Assembly (NCBI GenBank): GCA_016647705.1
Contig: CM028334.1
Span: forward strand, 13,363,546 to 13,427,545
Direction of reading: 5' to 3'
Length of the DNA stretch: 64,000 bases
Origin: Eucommia ulmoides
Taxonomy: Eukaryota > Streptophyta > Magnoliopsida > Garryales > Eucommiaceae
Under the pieces are notes generated by a model that saw nothing but the letters and a program-made list of their open reading frames with translations, searched no databases and was not told the origin of the DNA. Position 1 is the stretch's first letter. Every line of letters begins with the position of its first letter. The position numbers were made by a program, and so were the translations under genes. Positions 36,786 through 48,965 of this stretch are shown here, one piece after another.

Positions 36786-37290
36786 TTACGATCGTGTTGA
36801 TATCAGCGCAGGTCGACTCGATTTTGTTAATATAGTCCTCATGCTTATTGATACATTCATGAGTTTCCCCCAAGAGTGCAGTGAACATCTCTTCCAGGGT
36901 GGGGAAAGACTACACAGGTTGGTCTGGGGTGTCGATCTATGGCACCAAAATGTTGGAATTATCCCCCCCAAGCTTTGGTAACTTGTTGAATAATTCGAAC
37001 TTTGAAAATTAAAATCAGTTATGTCTTCCATCAACCAAAAGGCTCCATTCGCAATTTGTTCGTAGAAAGAGGTGATACAATTGCCTCTTTCCACCTACGT
37101 TCTTGTTGCGACTTGTAACCCGTCGATGAAGTTTAATAGTTGACACTCCTTTTAAAAACTATGATTTGGGAACCGAATGAGCAACTCCTTGTAACTTTCC
37201 CAAGCACAATAAAACAACTCGGAATCTTGTTGAGAAAATCTTAAGAAGACTTGTTGAAGAGCCATCTCCAAGTACCTAACAAAACAAACA
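36786..37290 (-). pseudogene. Element A gag stub
   Basis: About 100 bases inside the PBS the minus strand reads LQQVFLRFSQQDSELFYCAW and then ESYKELL, followed by a stop. This matches the gag motif 'YEAWERYKELL' of Athila-like elements. A further piece, FYEQIANGAFWLMEDI, follows in another frame. This is the only protein trace in element A. Confidence 0.65.
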
Positions 37291-37381
37291 AACTTAAAAA
37301 CAAAAATTAGAAACAAAAAAAAAATGTCTAAATTAAAATTAAGTTACTTATTCACAATATTAACAACAATCTAAAAATGTC

Positions 37382-37403
37382 GATCCCCGGCAACGGTGAC
37401 AAA
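37382..37403 (-). other. Element A primer-binding site (tRNA-Asp)
   Basis: The plus strand CGATCCCCGGCAACGGTGAC copies the 3' end of plant tRNA-Asp with two changes. On the minus strand it directly follows the 5' LTR end (TACCA|AG). It is a PBS and not a tRNA gene. Confidence 0.85.
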
Positions 37404-37407
37404 AACT

Positions 37408-37671
37408 TGGTAGTGATTTATTTGTCGCTATAATACCGCAAGTATATGGGTCAAGTTTTAATAGAATAAGGAATGTATGATTGTCATATCCACAGGGATT
37501 GGTTTAGTTGTTGCTAAGTACCGCGATTATCGTAACCTAAATTTATTTAGGCGATCAAATTTTGGGTTTATAAAACTAAAATAACTAAAACAAATATAAA
37601 TACAAAAATAAAATAAAATATAGACTTCATATGCACAATTGTTCTAGGGGGTTGGACCATACTTTGCTAAA
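37408..37671 (-). repeat. Element A 5' LTR, first piece
   Basis: It is homologous to 33122-33390. It stops at TTTGCTAAA, where the LTR of element C (TGATACTTTTTGG) begins. Confidence 0.82.
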
Positions 37672-38479
37672 TGATACTTTTTGGTGCGTAAAACTGGTAC
37701 ACACCTCAAGTATGGTCTAATTGGATGACGGGTGGGTCCTCTTGCTGAGGTGGAGTCGTCGGTTGAAAATTCTCCGGGTGAGATGTGCTAGGTCCTAGGG
37801 GGCCTGACCTACTATGTCCAGAGTCCTGCTCCTAAGGGAGTGTACCTGCAGAAGGTTCAGACCGAGATTTATCTCGGTGCAGCCCCTCCGGCGTGGTAAT
37901 CAGTGCTCAGAGAGAAAAGGTATAGTAATGCAGCAAGTAAACAAATGAACTCGCGCATAATGTAAAGCGTATTCCAGTGTACCAACGGCTTGTACAACCC
38001 CTAATATATATAAGAGTTGGAGATGATTAGTCGGGCCTAAACATAGTTAATTAGTCGAAACCCTGTGTTTTTGCTGATAATCTGGGGCGTTTAAGAGATA
38101 ATCGTTGAGATTCGGCTTTTGGGCCCATTTGGCGAAGCCCGTGAACCTTTGTCAAGCCTACAACAGTGAGCTGGTGGAGGAGAGCGAAAATCCGTGGAGT
38201 CCTAGAGAAGAAACAAGTTGGAAGGGGGAGTCGGTCGAGGTAAACGGATGAGTCCCTGAAATTGGTCGCTCAGGGCACGGCGTAGAACTCGGAGTAGCAC
38301 ATCCTTGCCGGGCTCCTCGCTCTTCTCTGGATACAAATGAGGTTCCAGGGAAGAGCTGTAGTCGGCGTATGCTACAGCGTGGTATTATGGATTTTGGAAT
38401 GCGTCCCTGTTACTACGAGGACAGACACGTAGTTGGGTCCCAATTACTGACTCAGAGGTGCCCAAAAATATCCTCATCA
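37672..38479 (-). repeat. Element C 3' LTR (808 bp)
   Basis: The plus ends are TGATACTTTTTGGTG and CTCATCA. Beyond it is GTTGCCCCCCTAGCCC, whose complement GGGCTAGGGGGGCAAC is a good polypurine tract. Confidence 0.72.
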
Positions 38480-38599
38480 GTTGCCCCCCTAGCCCTATGC
38501 TACGAGGGAAGAGAGACAGTCAAGGATATCAATTCCTAGTTGAAATGGGTATCCTGGAGACTTTGAAGTGAGAGAAACACCTCTGATCAACATTTTTCC

Positions 38600-38950
38600 A
38601 AGAGTTAGTTTTTTCCTAAGGAGATTATTTGAAATAGGCCTCCATACGGTCGAGGTCCGGGGTTAGGTAGTACGGCAGGGCGATCCCAAATTTCTTCGAT
38701 ATTCAGGAAGATAATTTTTCAAGAGTTGACTTTTTCTGGGGAGCAAATTTGAAATAGGCCCCAATACGGTCGGGGTCGGGGTCGAGGTTCGGGATCAGGT
38801 AGCATGGCAAGGCGACCCCGAATTTCATCGATTTTCAGGGCGACACTTTTTCCACAATTAGAATTTTTTAGACGACTTAATTTGAAATAGGCTCTCATAC
38901 GGCCGGGGTCAGGTAGCACAGTAGGGCGGCCCTAATTTTTTTTCGATTTT
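38600..38950. repeat. Three-copy tandem repeat (~120-133 bp) in element C
   Basis: Each unit has GAAATAGGC, ATACGGTCGGGGTC, GGTAGCA and AGGGCGACCC (with changes), then TTTTC. The anchor GAAATAGGC falls at 38631, 38751 and about 38884. Confidence 0.75.
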
Positions 38951-40435
38951 CAAAGTGACATGCATTCACCGTGAACAAGCCCTGAGCACGAACTGGTCTT
39001 CACCGCGGAGAAAATAAAGGCGAGCCCGAGAGGTGCCTAGGTGCACGCAGCGGCTGGCCCCCACATTTTTTTTCTATTTTTTTACGGGGTTCAGCAACTG
39101 CGCTGGCCCCTTTAAAGAGGGTCAGCAAGGGCCAGTGATGTTGGCCCCTTTTGGAGGTTAGCATGCACTGACCTCTTAGGGGCCAGCGTTACTGGCCCTT
39201 TTAGGGAGAGGAGGGCAATTTTTGCCACCCACATCCCCTGAATTTTTTACTTAAATATTTTTTTTTTAAATATTATACCTTTACTTTAAAACATCCTTGA
39301 TCCTCAGAGGATTTGACCGTTATTTTGACGCGACATTTTTTGCGGTTATCCTCTTAATGGGTGAGGTCTGAAGGGGGAATGTTTTGAGCACGTTAGGGCG
39401 TTGCTCGTCTGGACTTGGTTGATATATATGGGGAAGGCCCCCATCTGTACTCTACTGGCTAGGAGTAGCACGACAGGGCATTGCCTGTCGCAATTTGCGC
39501 CATGCCGACTAGGAAGAGCGCGGCAGGGTAGTACTGGTCAAACCTGGTAGTTTCAGACACGGGGTACTGAGGCTGAACCCCTGGATGGTGCCTTTGGGGA
39601 GGACCACCATAATGACTATCCACTGCTTACACTCTGATTTCTTTACCGGCCTTATTGGAATTAAGTTTTCAAAGACTGAGGATGGTGCCACGCACAATGG
39701 CATCGAGCAGGGAGATACGGGAAAGGACAGCACGAGAGAGTCCTTGAGGAGGGCCAGATTGACGCTACTTCTCCTTGCACGGACACCTCCCACAACAAGG
39801 GCGAAGAGGACTGAGCTCGAACAATAGTTTTTTTAGGACTTAGGATTTTGTAGACTATTTTTTGCTTATTCCTATTTTTTCTCCGCGCAAGCGTGTAAGC
39901 TTTTGAGCGGCATAGCTAGGGTACTTCAGAGTCTACTCATTCCTCCTAACGTTTTTGCCAAGTCTCTTTTCTACTTGATCCTGTTTTCAGAGTAGTAAAA
40001 TTTTAAAAATTTCTCATCTTTGCCCAGGACCGTGGACCACTAGCCCCCCAGTCTAAGACACGAGTTGATTGTAAAAAAATCGTGTCGTGGACTTAAGAGG
40101 AGAGTTTTCCTGGGTACTTGGTTCTCTCAAGTCTACAGGGGTGCAATACGGCTGTTGGAACTCCGTGGTCGGTCATTGGAGAGTTCTTCGTAGTCAAGCT
40201 CATTCAAGAACCCTTTTAGGTTATCTCCATTTAGTCTATGCAGGAGCACCATCCCTTTTAGAACGTCGGACTTATAGTCGACTGGTAGGGAGAGGTACTT
40301 GGTTGTAGGCCCTCAGACCCGATCAATGCCCTGCCTTTGGTGGATGACCTTGGTTTGTCCCTTGGTATGGACTATTGACCTTTGGAGAGGGTTTGGTTGT
40401 CACCTTTGACGCTGAGTGTCAGGATGAGACTGCTG
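38951..40435. other. Element C non-coding internal segment
   Basis: No known protein can be read on either strand. A block at 39060-39220 repeats GGCCAGCG/CTGGCCC words in both orientations and could fold. A plus-strand frame of 80 codons (39585-39827) has no recognised domain and is not called as a gene. Confidence 0.5.
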
Positions 40436-41088
40436 AGAGTCGGGATGTTGGGTGGAGAATCACCCGCGATTTAGAGCGCAGAATGCAACCGTGGTGAATC
40501 ACTCATGATAATGAGAGTTAAGGTACGGCTCAGGGGGTCAAAATGCAGCCGTGGAGAATCACTCACGACGCCGAAAGCCAGGATGCGACTTAGGGGGTCG
40601 GAATGTAACCATAGAGAATCATCCACGATGCTGGGAGTCGGGACTTGACTCCGGGGTCAGAATACCGTTAAGGAGAATCATCAGCGATGCCAAAAGTTGG
40701 GGTGCGACTCAGGAGGTTGGAATGTCATTGAGGAGAACTATCCATAACGCCGAGAACTGAGGTATGACTCAGGGGGCCAGAATGTAATCATGGAGAATCA
40801 TCTGCGATGCCAAGAGTTAGGGTGCGACTCAAGGGGTCGAAATGCCATTGAGGAGAATTATCTGCGACGCCGAGAGCCGGGGTACAACTTTGGGGGTCAA
40901 AATGTAACCGTGGATAACTATTCACAATGTCGTGAGCCGGGACACTACTCCGAGGGTAGGAATACCGTTGAGGAGAATCATCCACGATGCCAAAAATTGG
41001 GTATGACTCAAGGGGTCAAAATGTCATTGAGAAGAATCATCCGCTATGTTGAGAGTTGGGATGACTCAGGTTGTCAGAGTACCGTTTA
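40436..41088. repeat. 60-bp tandem array, about 11 units, in element C
   Basis: The anchor GGAGAATCA recurs at steps of 60 (one of 59, one of 39) from 40455 to 41034. Each unit carries GCGACTCAGGGGGTC and AATGTAACC/AATGCCATTG variants. Because 60 is divisible by 3, frames stay open on both strands, and the resulting protein frames are by-products. Confidence 0.85.
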
Positions 41089-41249
41089 TCGGAGAAAACA
41101 TAAGGCACATTGCACAAAACACATTCTTTATCTTGATAAGAAAAACTACAACACTTTGTACAAACTGGAAGTTATTCACAAAAATAGATCATCCTTACAG
41201 AAGCTGTACTTCAGGAAGTTAGCGTTCTGCGAGTACTTGAACGGCACAT

Positions 41250-43060
41250 TCTCTTATGTTTCAAGATTGTATGTGCCCGTACCTGTGACCCTGATGACTC
41301 TATATGTCTCCAGAGTTAAATCTACCGTAGTTGTGGTTGATTTCATCATCCACGCACTAGTGATCCTCCCCAGTCTCAACCCCCCAAAGCGGTGGATAGT
41401 TGCGATTTCCCCTTCTTCTCTGGGCCCGGGGCTCTCCTTATGGTTCATCTTTGTCAGGCTGCTCCTGATTTCTTCTTTGGATATAGTTCTGGAGATATCC
41501 TCTTCGAATAAGAGTTTCAATCTCCTACCAGATCTGGAAACAGTTATTTGTAGAGTGACATCGGTCTTGGTGGAACTCACAGTATTGGGTCATCGATCTT
41601 CTGATTGACCTTCTTCTCAGGGGCGACGGAGGAGGAAAAAAGTCTTGCCTTAAGTTTTGTGTGAAGACGGTGGCTATCAAGGCCGTGAGCGGGGTGAACT
41701 CTGGTTGGTGACGCCCTAGAGGAGGAAGTGGCTTCCTATCTCCGGGTAGGGGTATGAACCTCCCTTCAACTTGTAATCTTCTCGAGCCTTAGGCTTTATT
41801 TGAACCTCCATTCCTTGGTTTTCTCAGCTTGTTTGCTACTTCCTGCTCTCTCCTGGTTGCAATACAAAATTTAGCACCATGGAATCTAGTCCCACGATCT
41901 AGAGTTTGATCAAGAGTGGGAGTAGGGTTGGAGCAAAGGTTGTAAGATAATCTCTGATGCCGGAGCCTGTCAACAAAGGCATTCAATGCAACAGCCTCAA
42001 GAAGGTCGTCGCACGTATTTGCTTCTCGATTGAAGCGCTCAACGTATTCAGCGGGCTCCTACTGAAAAGTGAGTATATGAGCTACAGTCCTTGGCCTCCA
42101 CCAGGAGCAGCTGAAATGAGCTAGGAACAACTGCTTGAGTTTTCTGAAGATGAAGATGGACATTGGCCTCAAACTCTAGAACCACGTTCTTGTTGCACCT
42201 ATGAGGGTGATGGAAAAGGTTTTACATCGCAAAGCTACAGAGCCCACTTGCATGTCCATATGAGACTTGAACATAGACAGGTGGTCAACGGGATCTGACG
42301 TCCCATCGTACAGACTCATCTGGGGTTGAGTGAAGTGCCTTAGCGCTACTTCTTCTTGAATCTCATCCACAAAAGGATAATTCACCTCCAGAACGACACC
42401 CGGTCCTACCCAACCTCCTTGCACCTCCTAGAGATGGGCTTACATGTTGGCCAGGCGACATTTCACAGCCTCTCCTGCTCAAGGCTCTCTTTGTACCCGA
42501 CTGCCCACAGCTCGGGTCGCAGGGTGATAGAAAAGAGATGAGTAGGAACCAACTTCATGCTCACGCCGACCTCTGTGATCAAACCTGGAGGGTCGATGAA
42601 GAGCTCGACCATTAGGGGACATCTATATATCCCTTGGCACAAATTCACGTGACAGAGGAGGTAGAGATCTCGACATTACAGATGGTACCCTCTCCTGTTC
42701 TGCAAACTCAGGGTTGCGAGGCGGAGGGCGGACCTCGGGCTCCAGCCTGTTCAGAGTGTCCATAAAAACATCACGGTCTTGAGGTGGTTCCTTGAGCACT
42801 GCAATCTAGAGAGCTGGTCCACCCTGAACAGGGGGCAGCAGTAAGTGCTCAAGGAGGAGCTATACACAGGACTTGAACTCTTGCATTTAGCGCTCAAAGT
42901 GATAAACCTGGGATGCCTCTATGACTCCCGAGGTCTGTCTCACAATACTAGGTGGCAAAGTTGACGGTCTTTCCTGGTCTTGGGGGGTAGTTATCCTTGT
43001 TGGTGGGAGCTGGAGGGTGTACCCTTGGAGTCCTCGACATATCTTTTCTATCTTATATTT
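41250..43060 (-). pseudogene. Element C gag (broken), with start of the protease linker
   Basis: On the minus strand: a proline-rich N-part (PPPRNPEFAEQE), then the core gag segment YPFVDEIQEEV, PQMSLYDGTSDPVDHLSMFK and GATRTWF at 42176-42400. Next come AEYVERFNREA and NAFVDRLRHQRLS near 41960, then the C-part with GEIATIHRFGG and TTTTVDLTLETYRVI at 41254-41430. These are landmarks of plant Tat-type gag-protease. Stops and shifts occur at several places. No pol follows. Confidence 0.82.
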
Positions 43061-43069
43061 CGGGTCTGT

Positions 43070-43475
43070 CTGTGTATAGGTGACCGCCGCTGTGGTAGGA
43101 TTCATCGCCGTGGCAGTGAGTAGATTGGTTAAGTGATTGTCGCAGCGGTGGAGGTAGCGATGGAATTGGTGACCATCCTGCAGTTTTACCACCTAGGCGG
43201 TGAGCTTCCAACAGATTTAGGCCCTCTCTGCATTTTTACCGCCTAGGCGGTGGGCTTCTTTTCAGAATCTTGCCTCCGTGCTTGTTTTTCCACCGTTCTT
43301 CGACTGTTCTTGATTCGATCTGATCGTTTATACTCCATTTTCATACATTTTTACTTCACACACCTGATTTATACAAAAAGAATAAAAACTAATTAAAACG
43401 TAATAATACACTATAAAAATGCTCAAAAACTGACTTAGTTCGGTTTGGAAATAGATAGGTAGATCACACCTATTA
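43070..43475 (-). repeat. Element D 3' LTR remnant
   Basis: Homologous to 50150-50575. It carries CTAGGCGGT palindromes (43188-43202 and 43230-43244). The left part is lost at the junction with element C. Confidence 0.8.
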
Positions 43476-45253
43476 AATACCCCCAAATTTGGAATTTTGC
43501 TAGTTTTCGAGCAAAACACTCACACAAAAATGAAAAACACAATGAAATAAAATAACAAACAACCTCAAAACAATCTAAACGTGACTATATGCGAGTTTTG
43601 AATCCTTCAAACGACGAAGTCATTTTTCCCTCAACAACCGCCAATCATATCGAGTTCAGGCAATAAAATACATCATGTGATGTTCTAGAATTTTGACATG
43701 CAATAATGGTGAAAGCCATTCTAGACCCTGTAAACGTGTTTGTGCGAGACTCAATAATATAATTATACAACGACCGGATTGGATTATCTACCAACGAAAC
43801 TCATGACTTAGACCGTATAGGACTAGGATTTCCATATGCCTGATTGGGATCTACTCTTCACTAATGTAGGCTTGGAAGTTCATAAAGATCATTAGGGCTT
43901 GGTTTGGTTATGGAATATTTGGTTAAGGGTATTTCGGAATAGAAAACGGGTTAACGTTACCCAAGACTCAACGCTTGGCACATTCACTCTCAAACTCCCA
44001 TAGAAAAATTGGAAACAATTCCGAACAATCATTTTAGACCGACATACTCACTTGTCAAAAGAAACGTAAATAATTTTTTTTTTTTTTTACGAACCATACC
44101 CCCAAACTTGTTCGATTACTATGATTTCACGAGTGTGGTTAAAACGAAAGAAAAAGGACAAGTGAGTACTCGAATACCGAACCAATCCGAAGTTCGCCCA
44201 AAACCCAACCGCTCACATCAAGTAGCATTTGCAATTCACTCAAATTTGTGCCTTCGGTTAAGCAATAAAGGTTTGGAAAAAGATCAATTGGCTAGGATAT
44301 TTGCTTATGTGTTCAGAATTGAAACGTCATTAAGGCTTCGATAGGGTAACGAGGGATAAACATTACAGGTAAGCTTAAAAAGGCTCAAGCGACAAGAGAG
44401 AATGCCTAAATCACGTCTCCTGAACTACTTTGCCTAGGATTTCGCCTCAAGCTTCCCCTCAATCAGGTTCTAGAATCCTTAAATTGTCATGAGTTTGGCT
44501 AATCGATAATCGTCCTCAAATCAATTGAATAACTATACATTAAGTCTATGTGCTAGTACAAATTAGGATCTACAATAAGTTTTACCAAAAAACATGGTCC
44601 AGCATACAGAACACACATGCATGGGTATTACCCTTGACTTCGAAAATAACCAGGGGATAATATTATCATCGAGTAACAACCCAGATGAACGCAAAACTCA
44701 GCATGCAGACAACAACAAATAAGCACAAACTAACCTAAACAAACATGCACACAAGAAAACAATAAAACATACTAATATCCTACACATCACCGCCAAACTC
44801 AAAATGGACAGTGTCCTCAGCAAACCCAATTATCATTCTCAATATATAGAAAATTAAAGCATGCTGACGAAGGGGGTTTAGAATACGTACCTGGGAGGCG
44901 AATTCGGCTGTGACGAATTTAATTTATTTGAACTTGGGTTACCTTCCAAGAAGCGCGTGGTTTAATGTTCTCGGCCTGACATATTCAGAACGTCCTCAAG
45001 CTTGGCGAGGTTTTTCTTTGGATGGCTCGATCTTTCAAGGACACACCTCATTGGCTAATGTGCGTGGCCATGCACTATAAAATGGCTCAGAATCCTATTG
45101 AAAGGAATGCATCAATACTAGGCGATCTAACATCTCCAAGTACCCTGTATAAGAAACAAAACAAAACTACAAAACAAAAATTATATACAAAAGAAATGCC
45201 TAAAGTAAAATCGGGTCATCTACTCACAATATTGATACTAACGAAAAACACAA
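43476..45253 (-). other. Element D internal region
   Basis: Mostly non-coding. On the minus strand near 45060-45130 it reads FQ-stop-DSEPFYSAW. This is the same gag stub, in the same position relative to the PBS, as in element A. A T run occurs at 44070-44087. Confidence 0.6.
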
Positions 45254-45273
45254 TCCTCGGTAATGGCGCCAAA
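45254..45273 (-). other. Element D primer-binding site (tRNA-Asp)
   Basis: Plus strand TCCTCGGTAATGGCGCC followed by AAA, a slightly changed complement of the tRNA-Asp PBS. It lies four bases from the LTR edge TGAACGGTGAGCG. Confidence 0.8.
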
Positions 45274-45277
45274 AACT

Positions 45278-45435
45278 TGAACGGTGAGCGTTTGTTACAC
45301 GCTTGCGTATTGACTACTCACAAGTGTACGACGTCAAAGTTTTAGTATGATGGATCTTTTATGATCGGGTATCGTATCTACAGGGAATGGTTGTCGTTAT
45401 TATCAAGTACTGTAATTGTCATGACCTAACTTTAT
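45278..45435 (-). repeat. Element D 5' LTR, first piece
   Basis: It starts TGAACGGTGAGCG and is broken after TAACTTTAT by the MULE. It continues at 49295. Confidence 0.78.
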
Positions 45436-45639
45436 GGGGTTTTCCTCCAAAACTCCCATTCCAAGATGTAACAACTTTTTAAGTCCTACCTAAAAAGTTG
45501 TTCCATCATAAATCCTCTTTTATTAAAAGTTGCTCCAAAAGGACCAAAACTCCCTTACTAATATTCTTCAATGACAATATTACCCTTTAAATATAATAAA
45601 TAAAAGAGTAGTGGGAGATCTTTATTTAATTTTCACCTC

Positions 45640-45965
45640 TCCTCTCTCTCTCTCTGAAGCTCATCGGTGTCGCTTGGTCTGGCGCTATGACCGCCGTTCG
45701 TCGCTGTCGCTTTACTCGCCATCGTCGTTGCTACTTTCGGCACTAGCATCGTGCTTTTCTACCGCCTTCGTTTTGATTCGTCGTTCGTCGCTTCGATTTA
45801 TCGCTTCAATTCATCAGTCGTTCATCGTCTCCATCGATTCCGCTTCTATCGTCGCCGCTCGTCTTCGCAGGTGTTGTCGTCATCTCCTTCATCAACCAGA
45901 TCCAGTTTGGATCTGGTTAGATTTAGGCTAGACCAGATCTAGGTTAGATCTGAGTAGATCTTCCA
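45640..45965 (+). other. GC-rich, TCGTCG-rich block inside the MULE
   Basis: Sharply more GC-rich than the rest of the MULE, with TCGTCG/TCGCTT words. A plus frame of 106 codons (45611-45931) is open but low in complexity and matches no domain. It could be a captured host segment (Pack-MULE) or simply a repeat-rich 5' end. Confidence 0.4.
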
Positions 45966-46899
45966 TCTCATGCTCTATTCATCGTCTACCTTCGATTGTC
46001 CCCTCTGATTCGGTTAGTATCTCAGTTCATACCTAGATCAATTTTTGGACCCTTCTCTCGATCTCTCTCTGCTTTTGCTGCTAGTATTTGATTTGTTTTA
46101 GGTTTTGCTTTGTGCAGGTTACCAGATTCCGTAGATGGTCTTCGGTTGTACCAACTTCATGCAGGTTACCAAATCCCGTCAGTTGTTTTGATTTTTTGGA
46201 TTGTTTTTATCTTTCTCCAATTTTCACGAGAATGTGTAAACTGAAGGCTTTCTTTGTCCACTTTGTTATGGTTCAATTTCTTCTATTTAGAAGTTGAGAT
46301 TTAGAGTTTTATAATTTTTAGTGGATATCTACTTAATTTTTTTTTAGTGGATTTCCACTTCGGTTTTTGATAGTAATATATCAATAGAGATATTGATATA
46401 TCTACTTAATTATATTTAGCTGTAGTGTTTTATTTTTTGAGTTTTGCTTTTTTGGATCGTTTTCATTTGAGTTAATTTGTTTGTGGTTTTTTGGATAGAA
46501 ATTGTATGTGTTGCTACATATTCATGATGGATAACTATGGCACTTGTTTAGTGTTTCTATTGTCAGAATTCTACTTCTGTTCCTAAAAATCTAGGAACTT
46601 AAACAAAAAATATGGGAACACAATTTTTTTCCCTGTTCGATTCTCAATATTTAGAACAATTTTTAAAAAACTAAACATATTTTTCCCATATTTTTGTTTC
46701 TGCTTCTCGAAAACAACTAACTGGAAACATAGGCACTAAACAAATGCCACCTAAGGAAGTAGGTTTATATTGCTTCCTTAACTCATTTATTTGTTACTTG
46801 GTGTCTTTATAGTTTATAGTATTGTTGAAAAACCAAAGCCAAGATCATACTTACAAACTACATGATGATTTATTTGTGGTTTTATCCATTTGTGTGTAA

Positions 46900-48965
46900 T
46901 TGTTTCATTTAAGAAGATATCCACTTATTGATTTAGATTTTCGGATTGGTTGCAGTGATTTTCATTTGGCTTATTTTCAGTAGATATCTACTTAGTAGAT
47001 TTAGTGGGTTCTATAATATTTAGTGGATATCTACCTAATTTCACTTACAAGTCTTGTAGAAATACAGTGAGTTCTATAATGTTTAGTGGATATCTACTTA
47101 ATTTATTTTCAGTAGATATCTACTTAGTAGATTTAGTGGGTTCTATAATATTTAGTGGATCTATAAGTCTTCTAGAAACACAGTGAGTTCTATAATGCTT
47201 AGTAGATATCTACTTAATTTATTTTCAGTGGATATCTACTTAATTTATTTTCAGTGGATAACCACTTAGATTATTTTTTCAAGTGGATATTCGCTCGCAT
47301 TAGATCTGGTTAGATATGAGCAATTTTAATTTTTTTATTTGGTGGATATTCACTTAAATTATATTTCAATGGATTTCTAGTTAAATTATTTTTCAATGAA
47401 CTTTATGCATTTTTAATAACATTTACAGTATTTTTGGTGAATGTTCAAATGTATAGTGAAATTATTGAATGGCATTTACAGTATTTTAAAATAATTATAT
47501 ATTTTTGGACAAAAAATAAATTAGCGAATTTTTTATTTTATTGAAAAATAAAATTTAGTAGATTTTATAAAATAATTATTAGAATTGTAGATATCTACTT
47601 AATTTATTTTCAGTAGATATCTACTTAGTAGATTTAGTAGGTTCTATAATATTTAGTGGATCTACAAGTCTTGTAGAAATACTATGAGTTCTATAATGTT
47701 TAGTGGATATCTACTTAATTTATTTTTAGTGGATATCCACTTAGATTATTTTTTTCAAGTGGATATTTGCTCGCATTAGATCTGGTTAGATATGAGCAAT
47801 TTTAATTTTTTTTTATTTTCGGTGGATATCCACTTAAATTATATTTCAGTGGATTTCTAGTTAGATTATTTTTCAATGAACTTTTATGCATTTTTAATAA
47901 CATTTACAATATTTTTGGTGAATGTTTAAATGTATAGTGAAATTATTGAATGACATTTACAGTATTTTAAAATAATTATATATTTTTGAACAAAAAATAA
48001 ATTTAGCGAATTTTTTATTTTATTGAAAAATAAAATTTAGTAGATTTTATAAAATAATAATTAGAATTGTAGATATCTACTTAATTTATTTTTAGTGGAT
48101 ATCTACTTAATTTATTTTCAGTGGATATCTACTTAGATTATTTTTTCAAGTGGATATTCACTCACATTAGATCTGGTTAGATGTGAACAATTTTTATTTT
48201 GTTTATTTTCGGTGGATATCCACTTATATTGCATTTTGGTGGATTTCTAGTTAGATTATTTTTCAATGAACTTTTATACATTTTAAATAACATTTATAGT
48301 ATTTTTGGTGAATGTTTAAATGTATAGTGAAATTATGGAATGAAATTTACAATATTTTAAAATAATTATATATTTTTGAACAAAAAATAAATTTAGCGAA
48401 CTTTTTATTTTATTGAAAAATAAAATTTAGTAAATTTTATAAAATAATTATTAGAATTGTAGATATCTATTTAATTTATTTTCAGTAGATATCTACTTAA
48501 TTTATTTTCAGTAGATATCTACTTAGTAGATTTAGTGAATTCTATAATATTTAGTGGATCTACAAGTCTTGTAGAAACACAATGAGTTCTATAATATTTA
48601 GTGAATATCTAATTAATTTATTTTCAATAGATATCCATTTAGATTATTTTTTCAAGTGGATATTCACTCACATTAGATCTGGTTAGATGTGAGCAATTTT
48701 AATTTTGTTTATTTTAGGTGGATATCCACTTAAATTACATTTCAATGGATTTCTAGTTAGATTATTTTTCAATGAACTTTTATGTATTTTTAAAAATATT
48801 TACAGTATTTTTGGTGAATGTTTAAATGTATAGTGAAATTATAGAATAACATTTACAATATTGTAAAATAATTATATATTTTTGAACAAAAAATAAATTT
48901 AGCAAATTTTTTATTTTATTGAAAAATAAAATTTAGTAGATTTTATAAAATAATTATTAGAATTG
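46900..48965. repeat. Tandem array of ~390-480-bp units with GATATC palindromes
   Basis: Units begin near AGAATTGTAGATATCTAC at about 47582, 48063 and 48453, with a diverged unit before them. Each unit also has CATTAGATCTGGTTAGAT, TTTCAATGAACTTTTAT and a TTTAGCGAA tail. Words of the form GTRGATATCYAC occur about 20 times. Confidence 0.85.

Larger units (their letters stand above)
37672..43070 (-). mobile_element. Element C: gag-only LTR retrotransposon (Tat-like gag), 5' end deleted
   Basis: The 3' LTR is 37672-38479, with a PPT next to it and a gag relic at 41100-43060. In between are about 2.6 kb of non-coding DNA with two tandem arrays. No RT, RNase H or integrase was found. Its 5' LTR is missing: at about 43070 it joins the middle of element D's LTR. 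Composition is much more GC-rich than elements A, B and D. This is the layout of TR-GAG or LARD-like non-autonomous elements. Confidence 0.75.

Noticed and set aside
37381-37402. Sequence equal to the 3' end of tRNA-Asp
   Set aside because: Only the last 20 bases are present, next to an LTR edge. It is a primer-binding site and not a tRNA gene.
39585-39827. 80-codon plus-strand reading frame as a possible captured gene in element C
   Set aside because: No recognisable domain, no splice or promoter evidence, and it is opposite to the element.
40551-41608. Long plus-strand reading frames of up to 272 codons
   Set aside because: They arise from the 60-bp tandem array and from the strand opposite the gag relic.
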